Notes: generated from the letters alone by a model not told the origin. A stretch of DNA of 7,689 nucleotides from Acidimicrobiales bacterium (GCA_013044465.1 JABEUL010000045.1:1-7689); one strand, 5' to 3'; numbered from the stretch's first letter, positions 1 through 6,745 are shown. Program-made: numbers and translations.

Positions 1-179
1 AAGGCTATCTCTGGGAAGAAGAACTCACCGCCACGCGTATTCGAGACACGATGGAAAAAGCTTTTGATTCAACTTGGGCAAAGGCAGAAGTATTGGGAGT
101 TAGCCTGAGAATAGGTGCAGTCGCACTTGCCGTTGAAAAGATTGCAGAAGCTCATCGCCTTCGAGGCTTGATCTTTTGA
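1..179 (+). CDS. C-terminal end of a Glu/Leu/Phe/Val-type amino-acid dehydrogenase (partial, 5' end outside window)
   Basis: An open frame enters from the left edge (first full codon at position 3) and stops at TGA 177-179, giving 58 residues. It starts with GYLWEEEL, and its last helix reads LAVEKIAEAHRLRGLIF. Both are what one expects at the extreme C terminus of the NAD(P)-dependent glutamate/leucine/phenylalanine dehydrogenase family: a Y-x-W-E-E-E segment after the cofactor domain and a closing helix ending in RLRG. Such enzymes reversibly deaminate an amino acid to its 2-oxo acid in the cytoplasm. The catalytic lysine and the nucleotide-binding fold lie outside the window, so substrate and cofactor cannot be told; glutamate is the commonest in actinobacteria. 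The frame ends 16 bases before a hairpin that probably terminates its transcript. Confidence 0.82.
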   Translation, partial: GYLWEEELTATRIRDTMEKAFDSTWAKAEVLGVSLRIGAVALAVEKIAEAHRLRGLIF

Positions 180-195
180 TCAGCTACTCACTCAC

Positions 196-222
196 CTAAC
201 TCCCAATTTGAGTTAGTTCTTT
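196..222 (+). terminator. Hairpin terminator after the dehydrogenase gene
   Basis: A perfect 7-bp stem, CTAACTC (196-202) with GAGTTAG (210-216), encloses a 7-base loop and is followed on the plus strand by TTCTTTC. This fits a modest intrinsic terminator for the dehydrogenase, although the stem is short and AT-rich and the T run is broken. The right arm also contains the TAA stop (213-215, read on the minus strand) of the convergent surface-protein gene. No T run follows on the minus strand, so termination in that direction is less sure. A similar hairpin lies at 2512-2533. Confidence 0.55.
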
Positions 223-1514
223 CGTCCCCTCTTTAACCCAAATACCAACAATCCACCTAATGCAAGTAGAGCAATACTAAGCAAAGTCTCTCCAAAGAAT
301 GGCTCACCAGTTGAGGCACCGAGTGAATTTGTCACGATTGGAGCAGTTGTGGAAGAATTCGATGTTGGGCCAAGGGTGGTAGAAGAAGAGGTAGTTAAAG
401 GAGCGGTAGTCGAGGGAGCGACGCTACTGGTTGTCGAGAGGGTTCCATTTGCAAGAACACTTACTTCAGCAGATGCGACTTCGTAGCCAGTTCCCGAGGT
501 ATCTCCTGCACAAACTTTTGATGAGTCGTTACTCGGGAAAACACTAGACCCAAGATCTTGTTCACAGACAAATACGTTGTAGTTACCAGAGGCAAGGCCT
601 GATGGCAGGGTCAAAGATCCACCCATTTGGGGAGCATAAAGTGTCGTGTTGTCATAGCAGTCATTAGTTATCTGAACATTGGCAGCAGACAGCGAGATGA
701 CCGAACCTCCGCCAACGGGTTGCAACTCCGCTTTGATGAAATTAGCGGCGGTATAGCCATACCCACCACCTGAACCACATGTTGAGGGAGCTGGAGTAGG
801 TGTGGTTCCATTAACAACCGCCTGGACCGTCTGAATTGCATCCGCTGCCCAGTAACTTGTGCTTCCTGCCGCGTCCCCTAAAGTCACAGTGAGTCCAGAG
901 CTTGGCGCCACGAGTGCGAGAGTGGGGAGAGCTGGGGCAGTTTCACTGGCGTAAAGATCAAGAGTCTCAGCAACAGGGGCGAGCTTTGAATTTATTACTG
1001 CAATGGCACAGCCGAAAAGACCTCGATCGATCTGGGCCTGGGTAGGTGGGCACTGTGCATTGGTGTCCTTAGTGGCCACAAATGTGGCTGGCAATGCCAA
1101 ATCAAATCCGGTACATGCCGTGGTATCTGGGCAAAGAGCATCGTGGGTGGCAAGAGGTTTGGCAAGAGGTGGGCCAGCCTCATTGATCTGGGACACAGCC
1201 GTGGTCCCAACAGCTGCCAACAGCGAAGCCTGCACTGCTGCTGCTGCACCAGAGCTCGTATTGCAGTCAATATATACGACTGTGGACCCACCAACTACTC
1301 CGGTAATAATCTGAGTTCCGGCAACACTTAGTACACTTCCAGGTCCAGATGATATTGAGAAATTGCACTGAGATGAAGTTGCTGCTTTGGCCGAATTAGT
1401 CGAACCTAATCCACCCACAACGGAAAGAAAACCTGCCGTCAAAAAAACCACAACGGCCACGGCCAAACGGGTAATGCTAGATCTCTCCGTAAGGAAAGCT
1501 GTCTTGGACCTCAT
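213..1514 (-). CDS. Exported cysteine-rich surface protein with Ser/Thr linker and C-terminal membrane anchor, function unknown
   Basis: The gene encodes 433 residues. The start is ATG 1514 because GGAGG lies five bases before it; an in-frame ATG at 1535 would place that ribosome site inside the gene. Residues 1-16 are basic and polar, about 17-37 form a hydrophobic stretch, and an AKA/A signal-peptidase site follows near residue 44, so the protein is exported. The mature part (about 45-355) is rich in Ala, Gly, Ser, Thr and Val. It holds all ten cysteines (50, 84, 128, 134, 155, 169, 246, 286, 317, 335), enough for five disulfides. Residues about 358-395 are almost all Ser, Thr, Pro and Ala, a typical wall-spanning linker. 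Residues about 409-427 are a membrane helix, followed by a positive tail ending KRGRKN. I see no LPxTG motif, so it is probably a membrane-anchored protein rather than a sortase substrate. The alternating polar/hydrophobic composition suggests beta-sandwich domains, but I recognise no family. It has its own promoter and converges on the dehydrogenase; no partner gene is adjacent. Confidence 0.88.
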   Translation of the reverse strand: MRSKTAFLTERSSITRLAVAVVVFLTAGFLSVVGGLGSTNSAKAATSSQCNFSISSGPGSVLSVAGTQIITGVVGGSTVVYIDCNTSSGAAAAVQASLLAAVGTTAVSQINEAGPPLAKPLATHDALCPDTTACTGFDLALPATFVATKDTNAQCPPTQAQIDRGLFGCAIAVINSKLAPVAETLDLYASETAPALPTLALVAPSSGLTVTLGDAAGSTSYWAADAIQTVQAVVNGTTPTPAPSTCGSGGGYGYTAANFIKAELQPVGGGSVISLSAANVQITNDCYDNTTLYAPQMGGSLTLPSGLASGNYNVFVCEQDLGSSVFPSNDSSKVCAGDTSGTGYEVASAEVSVLANGTLSTTSSVAPSTTAPLTTSSSTTLGPTSNSSTTAPIVTNSLGASTGEPFFGETLLSIALLALGGLLVFGLKRGRKN

Positions 1515-1519
1515 CGAAA

Positions 1520-1524
1520 CCTCC
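1520..1524 (-). promoter_or_regulatory. Shine-Dalgarno that decides the start of the surface-protein gene
   Basis: On the minus strand GGAGG is followed by five bases and then ATG 1514. It overlaps the upstream in-frame ATG at 1526 and lies downstream of the one at 1535, so neither of those can use it. The residues from ATG 1514 also give a normal signal-peptide N terminus. Confidence 0.8.
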
Positions 1525-1588
1525 ATAGTTCGCAAAATCAGGAGAAGCGAGTTGAGACACGAAATCTCCCGCTCACCACACTAGTTAT

Positions 1589-1618
1589 ATTTTAACTCTT
1601 AATTTACCGTAAAGTCAA
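1589..1618 (-). promoter_or_regulatory. Sigma-70-like promoter of the surface-protein gene
   Basis: On the minus strand TTGACT (1613-1618) is separated by 18 bases from TAAAAT (1589-1594). The first matches the -35 consensus at five of six positions and the second matches the -10 consensus at five of six. The start of transcription would fall near 1582, giving a leader of about 65-70 bases that holds the GGAGG. TATAAC at 1584-1589 is an alternative -10, but its spacer would be too long. Confidence 0.55.
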
Positions 1619-1864
1619 TACCCAAGAAATCGAGCTAGTTAATGCCCTCGAGGCTATTGAGTATTGCTATCAGTACGAGCATACCCATTGTTAGGTGCTA
1701 ATAAGTGTTAGCTGCTCCACAAAAGGTCAATAACTGGATCAGCCCTTTAGGACTTCGGAAAAGGCCTGTAAATCTAATAAGTTTAAAATTCTCACAAAAA
1801 AACCAAAACCTTAGTACTCCATCTCTTTTCGCATTCTTGAAGCGGTCTGAAGCTAATTTGCCAG
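1619..1864. other. Non-coding gap between divergent surface-protein and methyltransferase genes
   Basis: This stretch lies between the promoter of the minus-strand surface gene and the -10-like box of the plus-strand methyltransferase. It is AT-rich with short A runs (for example around 1796-1802). Two overlapping frames of about 65 codons cross it on opposite strands, but neither has a ribosome binding site or a recognisable product. I see no tRNA-like fold, riboswitch core or strong hairpin, so I treat it as spacer. Confidence 0.5.
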
Positions 1865-1870
1865 TATCAT
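1865..1870 (+). promoter_or_regulatory. -10-like box placed for a leaderless methyltransferase transcript
   Basis: TATCAT matches the TATAAT consensus at five of six positions and ends six bases before the ATG at 1877, so transcription would start at or next to the A of the start codon. No Shine-Dalgarno precedes this ATG, as expected for a leaderless message, a common arrangement in actinobacteria. No good -35 sits at the right distance: TTGAAG at 1837-1842 is 22 bases away, too far. Confidence 0.45.
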
Positions 1871-1876
1871 TTCTAT

Positions 1877-2515
1877 ATGAAAAGGTCACATTGGGAAAGT
1901 TGGCATGACTCCTACAGCGTAAAGAACTCCGATTTATCTTATCGACTCGAAGTCGTCAAACAGAGGCTACAAGAACTAATCGAGCGATTTGAAGTTCCGG
2001 TCAGAATCCTTAGTCTCTGTGCCGGACAAGGGCACGATGTAATCCAGACACTTAAAGAAAACCCGAATTTGAATATCTCTAAAGCTTTGTTAGTAGAACT
2101 TGATCCAAAAAATGTTTCAGTTGGAGAAAGCGAGATTAAACGATCCGGACTTGGAACTGTGAACTATCTTGAGGGGGATGCTGCCAATGTGTCATTATAT
2201 TCAGATTTTGTCCCCGTCGAGATTTTGCTACTTTGTGGAATATTTGGAAATATCTCATTAGATGACATAAAAAATACGCTTGAAAGATCTAGCTCCTTTT
2301 TAGCGCCAGGAGGATTTGTCGTTTGGACTCGCCACCGAAAGGAACCCGATGCAACGCCTGCCATTAGAAATTGGTGCGCGGAATTTGGTTATCGAGAAAT
2401 TGCCTTCGATACTCCCGATCGGCATGAATTTAGCGTCGGGACTTATGAACTAGTAAAAGCTCCTTCAAAGTTTTTACCCGACGGAAAATTGTTTCAATTT
2501 ACCTCATCCTGCTAA
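1877..2515 (+). CDS. Class I SAM-dependent methyltransferase, substrate unknown
   Basis: The product has 212 residues. Motif I of the Rossmann methyltransferase fold is seen as LSLCAGQG (residues 45-52), the acidic end of strand 2 as VELDP (73-77), and the next adenine-side acidic motif as EGD (99-101). The strand-4 region reads LLLCGIFGNIS (117-127). The N terminus carries a W-x-x-W-H-D-x-Y segment, and WTRHR follows the PGG turn (145-154). This set matches, from memory, a soluble actinobacterial methyltransferase family usually left without an assigned substrate. It should transfer a methyl group from S-adenosylmethionine in the cytoplasm; the acceptor cannot be told. ATG 1877 is the first ATG in a frame that opens just after the TGA at 1838-1840. 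There is no ribosome binding site, but a -10-like box fits leaderless expression. The gene stands alone between divergent and convergent neighbours, so context gives no pathway. Its TAA lies inside the downstream hairpin. Confidence 0.85.
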   Translation: MKRSHWESWHDSYSVKNSDLSYRLEVVKQRLQELIERFEVPVRILSLCAGQGHDVIQTLKENPNLNISKALLVELDPKNVSVGESEIKRSGLGTVNYLEGDAANVSLYSDFVPVEILLLCGIFGNISLDDIKNTLERSSSFLAPGGFVVWTRHRKEPDATPAIRNWCAEFGYREIAFDTPDRHEFSVGTYELVKAPSKFLPDGKLFQFTSSC

Positions 2516-2533
2516 CTCACCTATAGGAGTTAG
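2512..2533 (+). terminator. Hairpin between the convergent methyltransferase and exporter genes
   Basis: CTAACTC (2512-2518) pairs with GAGTTAG (2527-2533) around an 8-base loop. The left arm contains the TAA stop (2513-2515) of the methyltransferase. On the plus strand a T-rich but interrupted stretch follows (to about 2548). On the minus strand the hairpin lies just past the stop of the last exporter gene (2541) but has no T run. It may slow transcription from both sides. The stem is identical to that at 196-216, and both copies also carry ACTCACCTA (190-198 and 2515-2523). Confidence 0.5.
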
Positions 2534-2540
2534 TATGCAT

Positions 2541-3689
2541 TTATTTGTTGGAAATAACTCGCCTTAGACGATTTGACGAAATAATAACTAGTAGTACTGA
2601 AAAGCCAAGTAGAACAAGAACATCGGGGAGAATTTGAGCAATACCCGCTCCGTTGTAGATTAATTTTACGAACGCATCCATCGCCCAAGCCTGTGGAGCA
2701 ATATGACCGAACTCTGCCATTGCAGGTCCAACGATGGAAGTAGGCCACATGCAGCCACCCAACATACCGAACGATATACCTACTACCGTCCCAATTGCAA
2801 TGGCTTGTTCTGAAGATTTTGCAACGGTGCCAAGTAAAGTGGAAGCTCCAGCGGCACATAGTGAGAGTACAAGCAATAAGACAGTTAGGGCTATTGGGTC
2901 ACCGAAATTAACTCCAAGCATGACGCGGCCAATAATGACGAGAAAAATGCACTGACCAATAGCGAGAAAAAACAGTCCAAGCATATGACCTATTACTACT
3001 GATATTGGCCTCACGGGAGCAGCAAGGATTCTTGAAAAAACACCGAGTCGACGCGTATCTACAAATGCAGATGAGGCTCCAAGGAGCGTTATAAATACAA
3101 ATAGAACAAGGTTCGATGGCGCAGTGTATGAAAAAGGGCTCTGACTTTGAGTGACTTTCTTTGATATAAGAGTCTCAGCAGAATTGGTCAATTTTTCAGC
3201 CCCAGCCAAAGCTTTACTAAAAGGAATATGATTTTTTTTTGAAGCTTGAAGCGCCGCAGTCCACTCAGAAGACACTACAGCTATGGCGGCTGTGACAATG
3301 GCTCTTGCAGTTATTGCAGGAGCTTGCCCAGCTGGTGCGATTAAATCAATTGAAGGGTTTTTCCCATTGTCCACTTGTGACATGAAGTTTTGGGGAATCT
3401 CAACCCCAGCGACCACGCGGCCTCTTAAGATGTCATCTTGCATCTGGGGCAGGTTTGTGTAGTAGTGAAGTGATACGGAGTTAGAGTTTTCAAGAACAGA
3501 AACGAGTCTTTGAGTAATTTGGTCGTTGGATTTTAGAATTACTCCGATTGGTGCAGGATGGTTGCTCCCAAAAAGTACCCCAACTAACAACATTATTACT
3601 ACCGGGAATAAAATGGCCACTCCTGCCAATCTTTGGTCTTTAGCGGCTCTGCGCCTGCCAACCCATAGGAGTGCATGGATCGACCTCAA
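2541..3689 (-). CDS. ABC-2 type exporter, second membrane subunit
   Basis: The product has 382 residues with the ABC-2 permease layout (the ABC2_membrane_3 kind). One membrane helix (about 22-41) is followed by a large extracytoplasmic domain (about 42-190). A cluster of five or so helices then follows (about 191-210, 231-256, 264-288, 297-313, 352-371). Between the first two of this cluster lies the cytoplasmic segment DTRRLGVFSRILAAPV (211-226), which corresponds to the E-R-x-x-G-T-L-x-R-L-x-x-x-P-V coupling motif but lacks the usual glutamate and GTL. The start is TTG 3689, whose last two bases overlap the TGA stop of permease 1, so the two are probably translationally coupled; the frame is closed by a stop just upstream and offers no other start. 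Together with permease 1 and the ATPase it should form a heteromeric exporter in the cytoplasmic membrane. The coding strand has a run of nine A within codons 150-153, in the extracytoplasmic domain. Confidence 0.85.
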   Translation of the reverse strand: MRSIHALLWVGRRRAAKDQRLAGVAILFPVVIMLLVGVLFGSNHPAPIGVILKSNDQITQRLVSVLENSNSVSLHYYTNLPQMQDDILRGRVVAGVEIPQNFMSQVDNGKNPSIDLIAPAGQAPAITARAIVTAAIAVVSSEWTAALQASKKNHIPFSKALAGAEKLTNSAETLISKKVTQSQSPFSYTAPSNLVLFVFITLLGASSAFVDTRRLGVFSRILAAPVRPISVVIGHMLGLFFLAIGQCIFLVIIGRVMLGVNFGDPIALTVLLLVLSLCAAGASTLLGTVAKSSEQAIAIGTVVGISFGMLGGCMWPTSIVGPAMAEFGHIAPQAWAMDAFVKLIYNGAGIAQILPDVLVLLGFSVLLVIISSNRLRRVISNK

Positions 3690-4939
3690 AGTTCCACCAC
3701 CCGTCCTATCCTAAGGAGGGAGGCAATTCCAAAAATAAGGGCAATAGTTCCCAATACTTCAATTGGACCCAGAACTCCAGAAAGCCCGAGTCCTTCCTGA
3801 GAAAGTCTCCCAAATCCAACCAATGCCCAACCGTTCGGGGTCATGAGACTTATAGTTTGCATCCACGGTGGCAAACTTCCCGGGGGAAAGAAGTTTCCTC
3901 CCAAAAGTGCAAGTGCAAATCCAACAATTGCGGAAGCGGAAAAGGCCTGCTGCTCGGTTTTGGCAAGGGAAGTTAAAAATATTGAAAGACCACACATCGC
4001 GAGAGTCGTGGCCACAATCAGCAAGGCTACACCTAAAGGATTTCCCCAGGAAGCACCAAAAATAACGGCAGTCTCGCCCCAGAGAAGGAAAACGCTTACT
4101 AGGGAAAGTACAAGAATGGAAAGAATTTTGCCGACCACTACCGCCCCTGATTTAACTGGCGCGGCAGCTAGACGGGTGAGTGTTCCACTTGATCTTTCAG
4201 CCACAATTCCCCTCGCCCCCATGCCTGCACCAATGAAAAGAAACACTATGGCCATTGAAGGGGCAAAATAACCAATGATGTTTTTTCCAGAACCAAAATC
4301 GCTGGACTTAAGCGTAAATGGCAAGGGCGTGACTGCGCCTTGAACTGAAAGACTCAAAAAATCATTGGATGAATTTGCTGTAGTTGTAGTGGCAGATTTT
4401 GTTTGATTCACACTTGTGGCCTCTGTGGTAGCTGCAACGAGTAGACCAGTATAGATTCTTGAATCTATCGTAGCTGCAATTCCCTTGGCCACTTGATTTG
4501 GAATCGATGAAGAACCTGAGGAAATAACTGCTATGGAATATTTATCCGGTAGTTTCGACGATTGGACAAATAGTGTGGAATAGAGATTTTTAATGTTTTT
4601 CAAAAGATTCGTGAAACTGCTTTTGCTCCCTAAATCTCCAGGGACAATAATCCCGGCATCGATAGTGTGATTTGATATACCAGAGTTAATTTGAGACACG
4701 CTATTAAACCTTTTAACCGTTATGTATGCTGGCAGCGCAGCCTCGGCTAATCCTGAATTCACAATTGATATTGAAGTTGCATTGGGATTGGTTATTACTA
4801 TCCCTACTCTGACTAGTCCTGCGGTCTGTGCGTTGCCAAATGCCAAGCCAAGAATACTGGCGAGAACAAAAGGAGCAATAAAGGATGTAATAATGGCACT
4901 CTTGTCTCTAATGCGTCTCTTGAAGTCAAGCCACGTCAC
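3686..4939 (-). CDS. ABC-2 type exporter, first membrane subunit
   Basis: The product has 417 residues. A short basic N terminus leads to a membrane helix (about 14-35), then an extracytoplasmic domain (about 36-218) whose last part (165-192) is rich in Thr, Ser and Ala. Five more helices follow (about 222-240, 268-290, 301-324, 334-352, 391-410). The classic ABC-2 coupling segment ERSSGTLTRLAAAPV is at 248-262. The start is GTG 4939, 32 bases after the ATPase stop. It has no clear Shine-Dalgarno, and upstream in-frame codons offer only a CTG near 4975, so the N terminus is a little uncertain. The product differs clearly from permease 2 in sequence but has the same topology, which points to a heterodimeric channel as in LnrMN or YbhSR. 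The exported substrate cannot be read from sequence; hydrophobic drugs, natural products or lipids are typical for this group. Confidence 0.87.
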   Translation of the reverse strand: MTWLDFKRRIRDKSAIITSFIAPFVLASILGLAFGNAQTAGLVRVGIVITNPNATSISIVNSGLAEAALPAYITVKRFNSVSQINSGISNHTIDAGIIVPGDLGSKSSFTNLLKNIKNLYSTLFVQSSKLPDKYSIAVISSGSSSIPNQVAKGIAATIDSRIYTGLLVAATTEATSVNQTKSATTTTANSSNDFLSLSVQGAVTPLPFTLKSSDFGSGKNIIGYFAPSMAIVFLFIGAGMGARGIVAERSSGTLTRLAAAPVKSGAVVVGKILSILVLSLVSVFLLWGETAVIFGASWGNPLGVALLIVATTLAMCGLSIFLTSLAKTEQQAFSASAIVGFALALLGGNFFPPGSLPPWMQTISLMTPNGWALVGFGRLSQEGLGLSGVLGPIEVLGTIALIFGIASLLRIGRVVEL

Positions 4940-4971
4940 ACTTAGGGCTACAAATAACGAATTAGGTACTT

Positions 4972-5940
4972 TCAGTCTCTTAGCTCCCGTCCAGTTAGGG
5001 CTAAGAATACTGCCTCAAGATTGGGCTCTACTACCTCCAGTGAAGTTAGAGGCAAATGATTTTCGACCAAGGCTTCTATGACACTTGGTAACTTTAATCG
5101 GGCTTGTGGAATAAGAACTTCTATCTCATCACCAATCTCAATAACCTCTTGAACCCCATCTAGTTTTCTTAAGACTTCCGCACCTTCTCGATGCATTCCA
5201 CTTACACTTATTCGAATACGGTCAAGCGAACCAAGCTGTTCTACTAATTCACGCCTCGTACCTTCGGCCACAATTTGACCTTTATCTATTATTCCTACTC
5301 TGTCGCAGAGTCTTTCAGCTTCTTCCATATAGTGGGTCGTATAGAGGACCGCCATTCCTTCGTTGCTAAGAAGCTGAACAGCTTCTAAAATGGCATTTCG
5401 ACTCTGTGGATCCACACCGACTGTCGGTTCGTCAAGCACTAGAAGAGAGGGCTTGTGCAAAAGTCCGGCTGCAATGTTTGCACGACGTTTCATTCCACCA
5501 CTAAAACTCTCAATACGATCATCTCGACGGTCAATTAGTCCTACGGTTTCAAGAGTTTCATTAATACGGCCTTCCAACTCTCGCCCCGATAGCCCATAGA
5601 GCCTGCCAAAAAATCTTAGATTATCTGAAGCGCTTAACTCTGGATAAAGTGCGAGATCTTGAGGAACGTAACCTATGTCTCTCTTGGGCAGAATAGATTT
5701 GTGGTTGAGTTCTTTTCCATTTACCTTTACTAATCCGCTATCTTTTTGCAAAAGCCCACAAGCAATTGAGATCGTCGTAGTTTTTCCGGCGCCATTGGGG
5801 CCCAGCATTCCATAGCACTCACCTGGGTCAATCTGGAAGCTGATGTCATTTACAGCTTTTCTCGACCCAAAACTTTTTACTAGGTGGCTGCATTCCAACA
5901 CTGCTAAGCCGCTTGTTCCGACGGCTTTATCGATTTTCAT
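4972..5940 (-). CDS. ABC transporter ATPase of the two-permease exporter
   Basis: The product has 322 residues. The nucleotide-binding domain spans about 14-235 and is complete: Walker A GPNGAGKTT (47-55), Q-loop glutamine 94 in YVPQD, signature FSGGM (146-150), Walker B LLVLDEP (166-172) with the catalytic glutamate 171, and switch histidine 203 in TTHYMEEAE. Residues about 236-322 form the C-terminal regulatory extension usual in DrrA/CcmA-like drug-export ATPases, with the typical closing segment NLEAVFLALTGREL. It hydrolyses ATP on the cytoplasmic face to drive the two membrane subunits encoded just downstream. ATG 5940 lies 23 bases past the TetR stop with no recognisable Shine-Dalgarno. 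I found no intervening promoter, so it is probably cotranscribed with the regulator. All key residues are present, so it should be active. Confidence 0.93.
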   Translation of the reverse strand: MKIDKAVGTSGLAVLECSHLVKSFGSRKAVNDISFQIDPGECYGMLGPNGAGKTTTISIACGLLQKDSGLVKVNGKELNHKSILPKRDIGYVPQDLALYPELSASDNLRFFGRLYGLSGRELEGRINETLETVGLIDRRDDRIESFSGGMKRRANIAAGLLHKPSLLVLDEPTVGVDPQSRNAILEAVQLLSNEGMAVLYTTHYMEEAERLCDRVGIIDKGQIVAEGTRRELVEQLGSLDRIRISVSGMHREGAEVLRKLDGVQEVIEIGDEIEVLIPQARLKLPSVIEALVENHLPLTSLEVVEPNLEAVFLALTGRELRD

Positions 5941-5963
5941 AAAATGCAGCGCAATTCGGGCAA

Positions 5964-6671
5964 TTAATTACTTTCATTACCAGATGAGATATGAAGCAAA
6001 GCCTTAAGCGAAAACCTCATAACCGCTTCGGCACTATCACTTGAATGTCCTTGCACCCTAAGGGACTCCCAAGCATTCCAAGATGAGACGACTTCAATTG
6101 AACTGGCATATATAGATCGATCGCTACGTTTATAATTCTTTATCTCATTGGCGAAAACCTTATTTACCTCTTCTAAACTCAGCGCATGGAAAAGGTCTCT
6201 AGAGCGTCGCAGTTCCGCCGAGTGCATCTCGATAGCCAACGCAGCCCTTCTGACTGGCGTTAGGGCCTCTAGAATACGACTTCTTTGCTTGACGTAGGCA
6301 TCGATGCGCTCTGTAAGTGGCAGATTTGGCGAAATATCTTCTGACATTGCGAGTATTCTGGAAAGTTGTCTTTCAGATAGGGCTTTATGTAGTTCTTCTA
6401 AATCTACGAAGTGCTGAAATACACTTCGCTCGGAGACTCCTGCTCTAACTGCGATCTGCCTGGCAGTTGGTGAGATGTCTCCTTCCACAATTAGATCCAA
6501 GAGAGCATCAATTATGGCCAAACGCGTCCTCGTAGCTCGGGCTTGTCTGCCGTCTTGGGACGTTGCCTGGGATTTCTTGGTCAGAGCCTTTTCTCTAGTC
6601 TTTGAAATTGGCTTGGGATTTGCCTCCTCGAATTCATCGGGGACAATTTGGAGATTTCTTTCAGCTTCCAC
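5964..6671 (-). CDS. TetR-family transcriptional regulator of the exporter operon
   Basis: The product has 235 residues. A charged, probably disordered N-terminal extension (1-46) precedes the TetR DNA-binding domain (about 47-95), whose helix-turn-helix reads PTARQIAVRAGVSERSVFQHF (68-88). The rest (about 96-230) is helical and would form the dimerising, ligand-sensing domain, which is variable in this family. The start is GTG 6671, the only plausible start before the DNA-binding domain; upstream in-frame codons offer none before a stop, and no Shine-Dalgarno is visible. The gene leads the exporter operon and faces the flavin oxidoreductase across 159 bases. By analogy with other TetR-exporter units it probably represses its own operon and perhaps the divergent gene until a ligand, possibly the exported compound, binds. 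Candidate operators lie at 6682-6708, 6722-6740 and 6746-6759. Activation instead of repression cannot be excluded. Confidence 0.88.
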   Translation of the reverse strand: MEAERNLQIVPDEFEEANPKPISKTREKALTKKSQATSQDGRQARATRTRLAIIDALLDLIVEGDISPTARQIAVRAGVSERSVFQHFVDLEELHKALSERQLSRILAMSEDISPNLPLTERIDAYVKQRSRILEALTPVRRAALAIEMHSAELRRSRDLFHALSLEEVNKVFANEIKNYKRSDRSIYASSIEVVSSWNAWESLRVQGHSSDSAEAVMRFSLKALLHISSGNESN

Positions 6672-6681
6672 GCAAGAAAGG

Positions 6682-6708
6682 CTAGCGCCTAGGGAGGAGA
6701 AACGCTAG
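6682..6708. repeat. Inverted repeat upstream of the TetR start
   Basis: CTAGCG (6682-6687) and CGCTAG (6703-6708) are perfect inverted copies separated by 15 bases, and the small palindrome CCTAGG (6688-6693) lies between them. It lies 11 bases upstream of the TetR start codon, between that start and the promoter region. It could be an autoregulatory operator or a leader hairpin; the long centre makes an operator less typical. Confidence 0.35.
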
Positions 6709-6721
6709 AGAAAGTATTAAA

Positions 6722-6740
6722 TTTGCATAGAATCTGCGAA
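6722..6740. promoter_or_regulatory. Imperfect dyad, possible TetR operator
   Basis: Half-sites TTTGCA and TGCGAA face each other over 19 bases; reading outward-in, about seven of nine positions are symmetric. It lies between the TetR start and the TTGACA promoter box, the usual place for a TetR operator. The size fits the family, but only symmetry supports the call. Confidence 0.28.
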
Positions 6741-6745
6741 AAGAT

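Noticed and set aside
300..420. Possible sortase-type LPxTG signal in the surface protein
   Set aside because: The segment before the last membrane helix reads STGEPFFGE; no LPxTG or close variant is present.
1515..1535. Longer start for the surface protein at ATG 1535 (seven extra residues)
   Set aside because: The GGAGG at 1520-1524 would then lie within the gene; ATG 1514 has correct spacing and gives a normal signal peptide.
995..1584. Several frames overlapping the surface-protein gene on both strands
   Set aside because: They are out-of-frame shadows with unnatural composition (Cys/Gln/Pro-rich), while the surface-protein frame has signal peptide, linker and anchor.
1698..1908. Two overlapping small frames of about 65 codons on opposite strands in the gap before the methyltransferase
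   Set aside because: No ribosome binding site, non-descript products, and one runs into the methyltransferase start in another frame.
3671..5081. Plus-strand frames of 100-140 codons opposite the permease and ATPase genes
   Set aside because: They are antisense to clear ABC transporter genes, have no ribosome sites and no recognisable domains.
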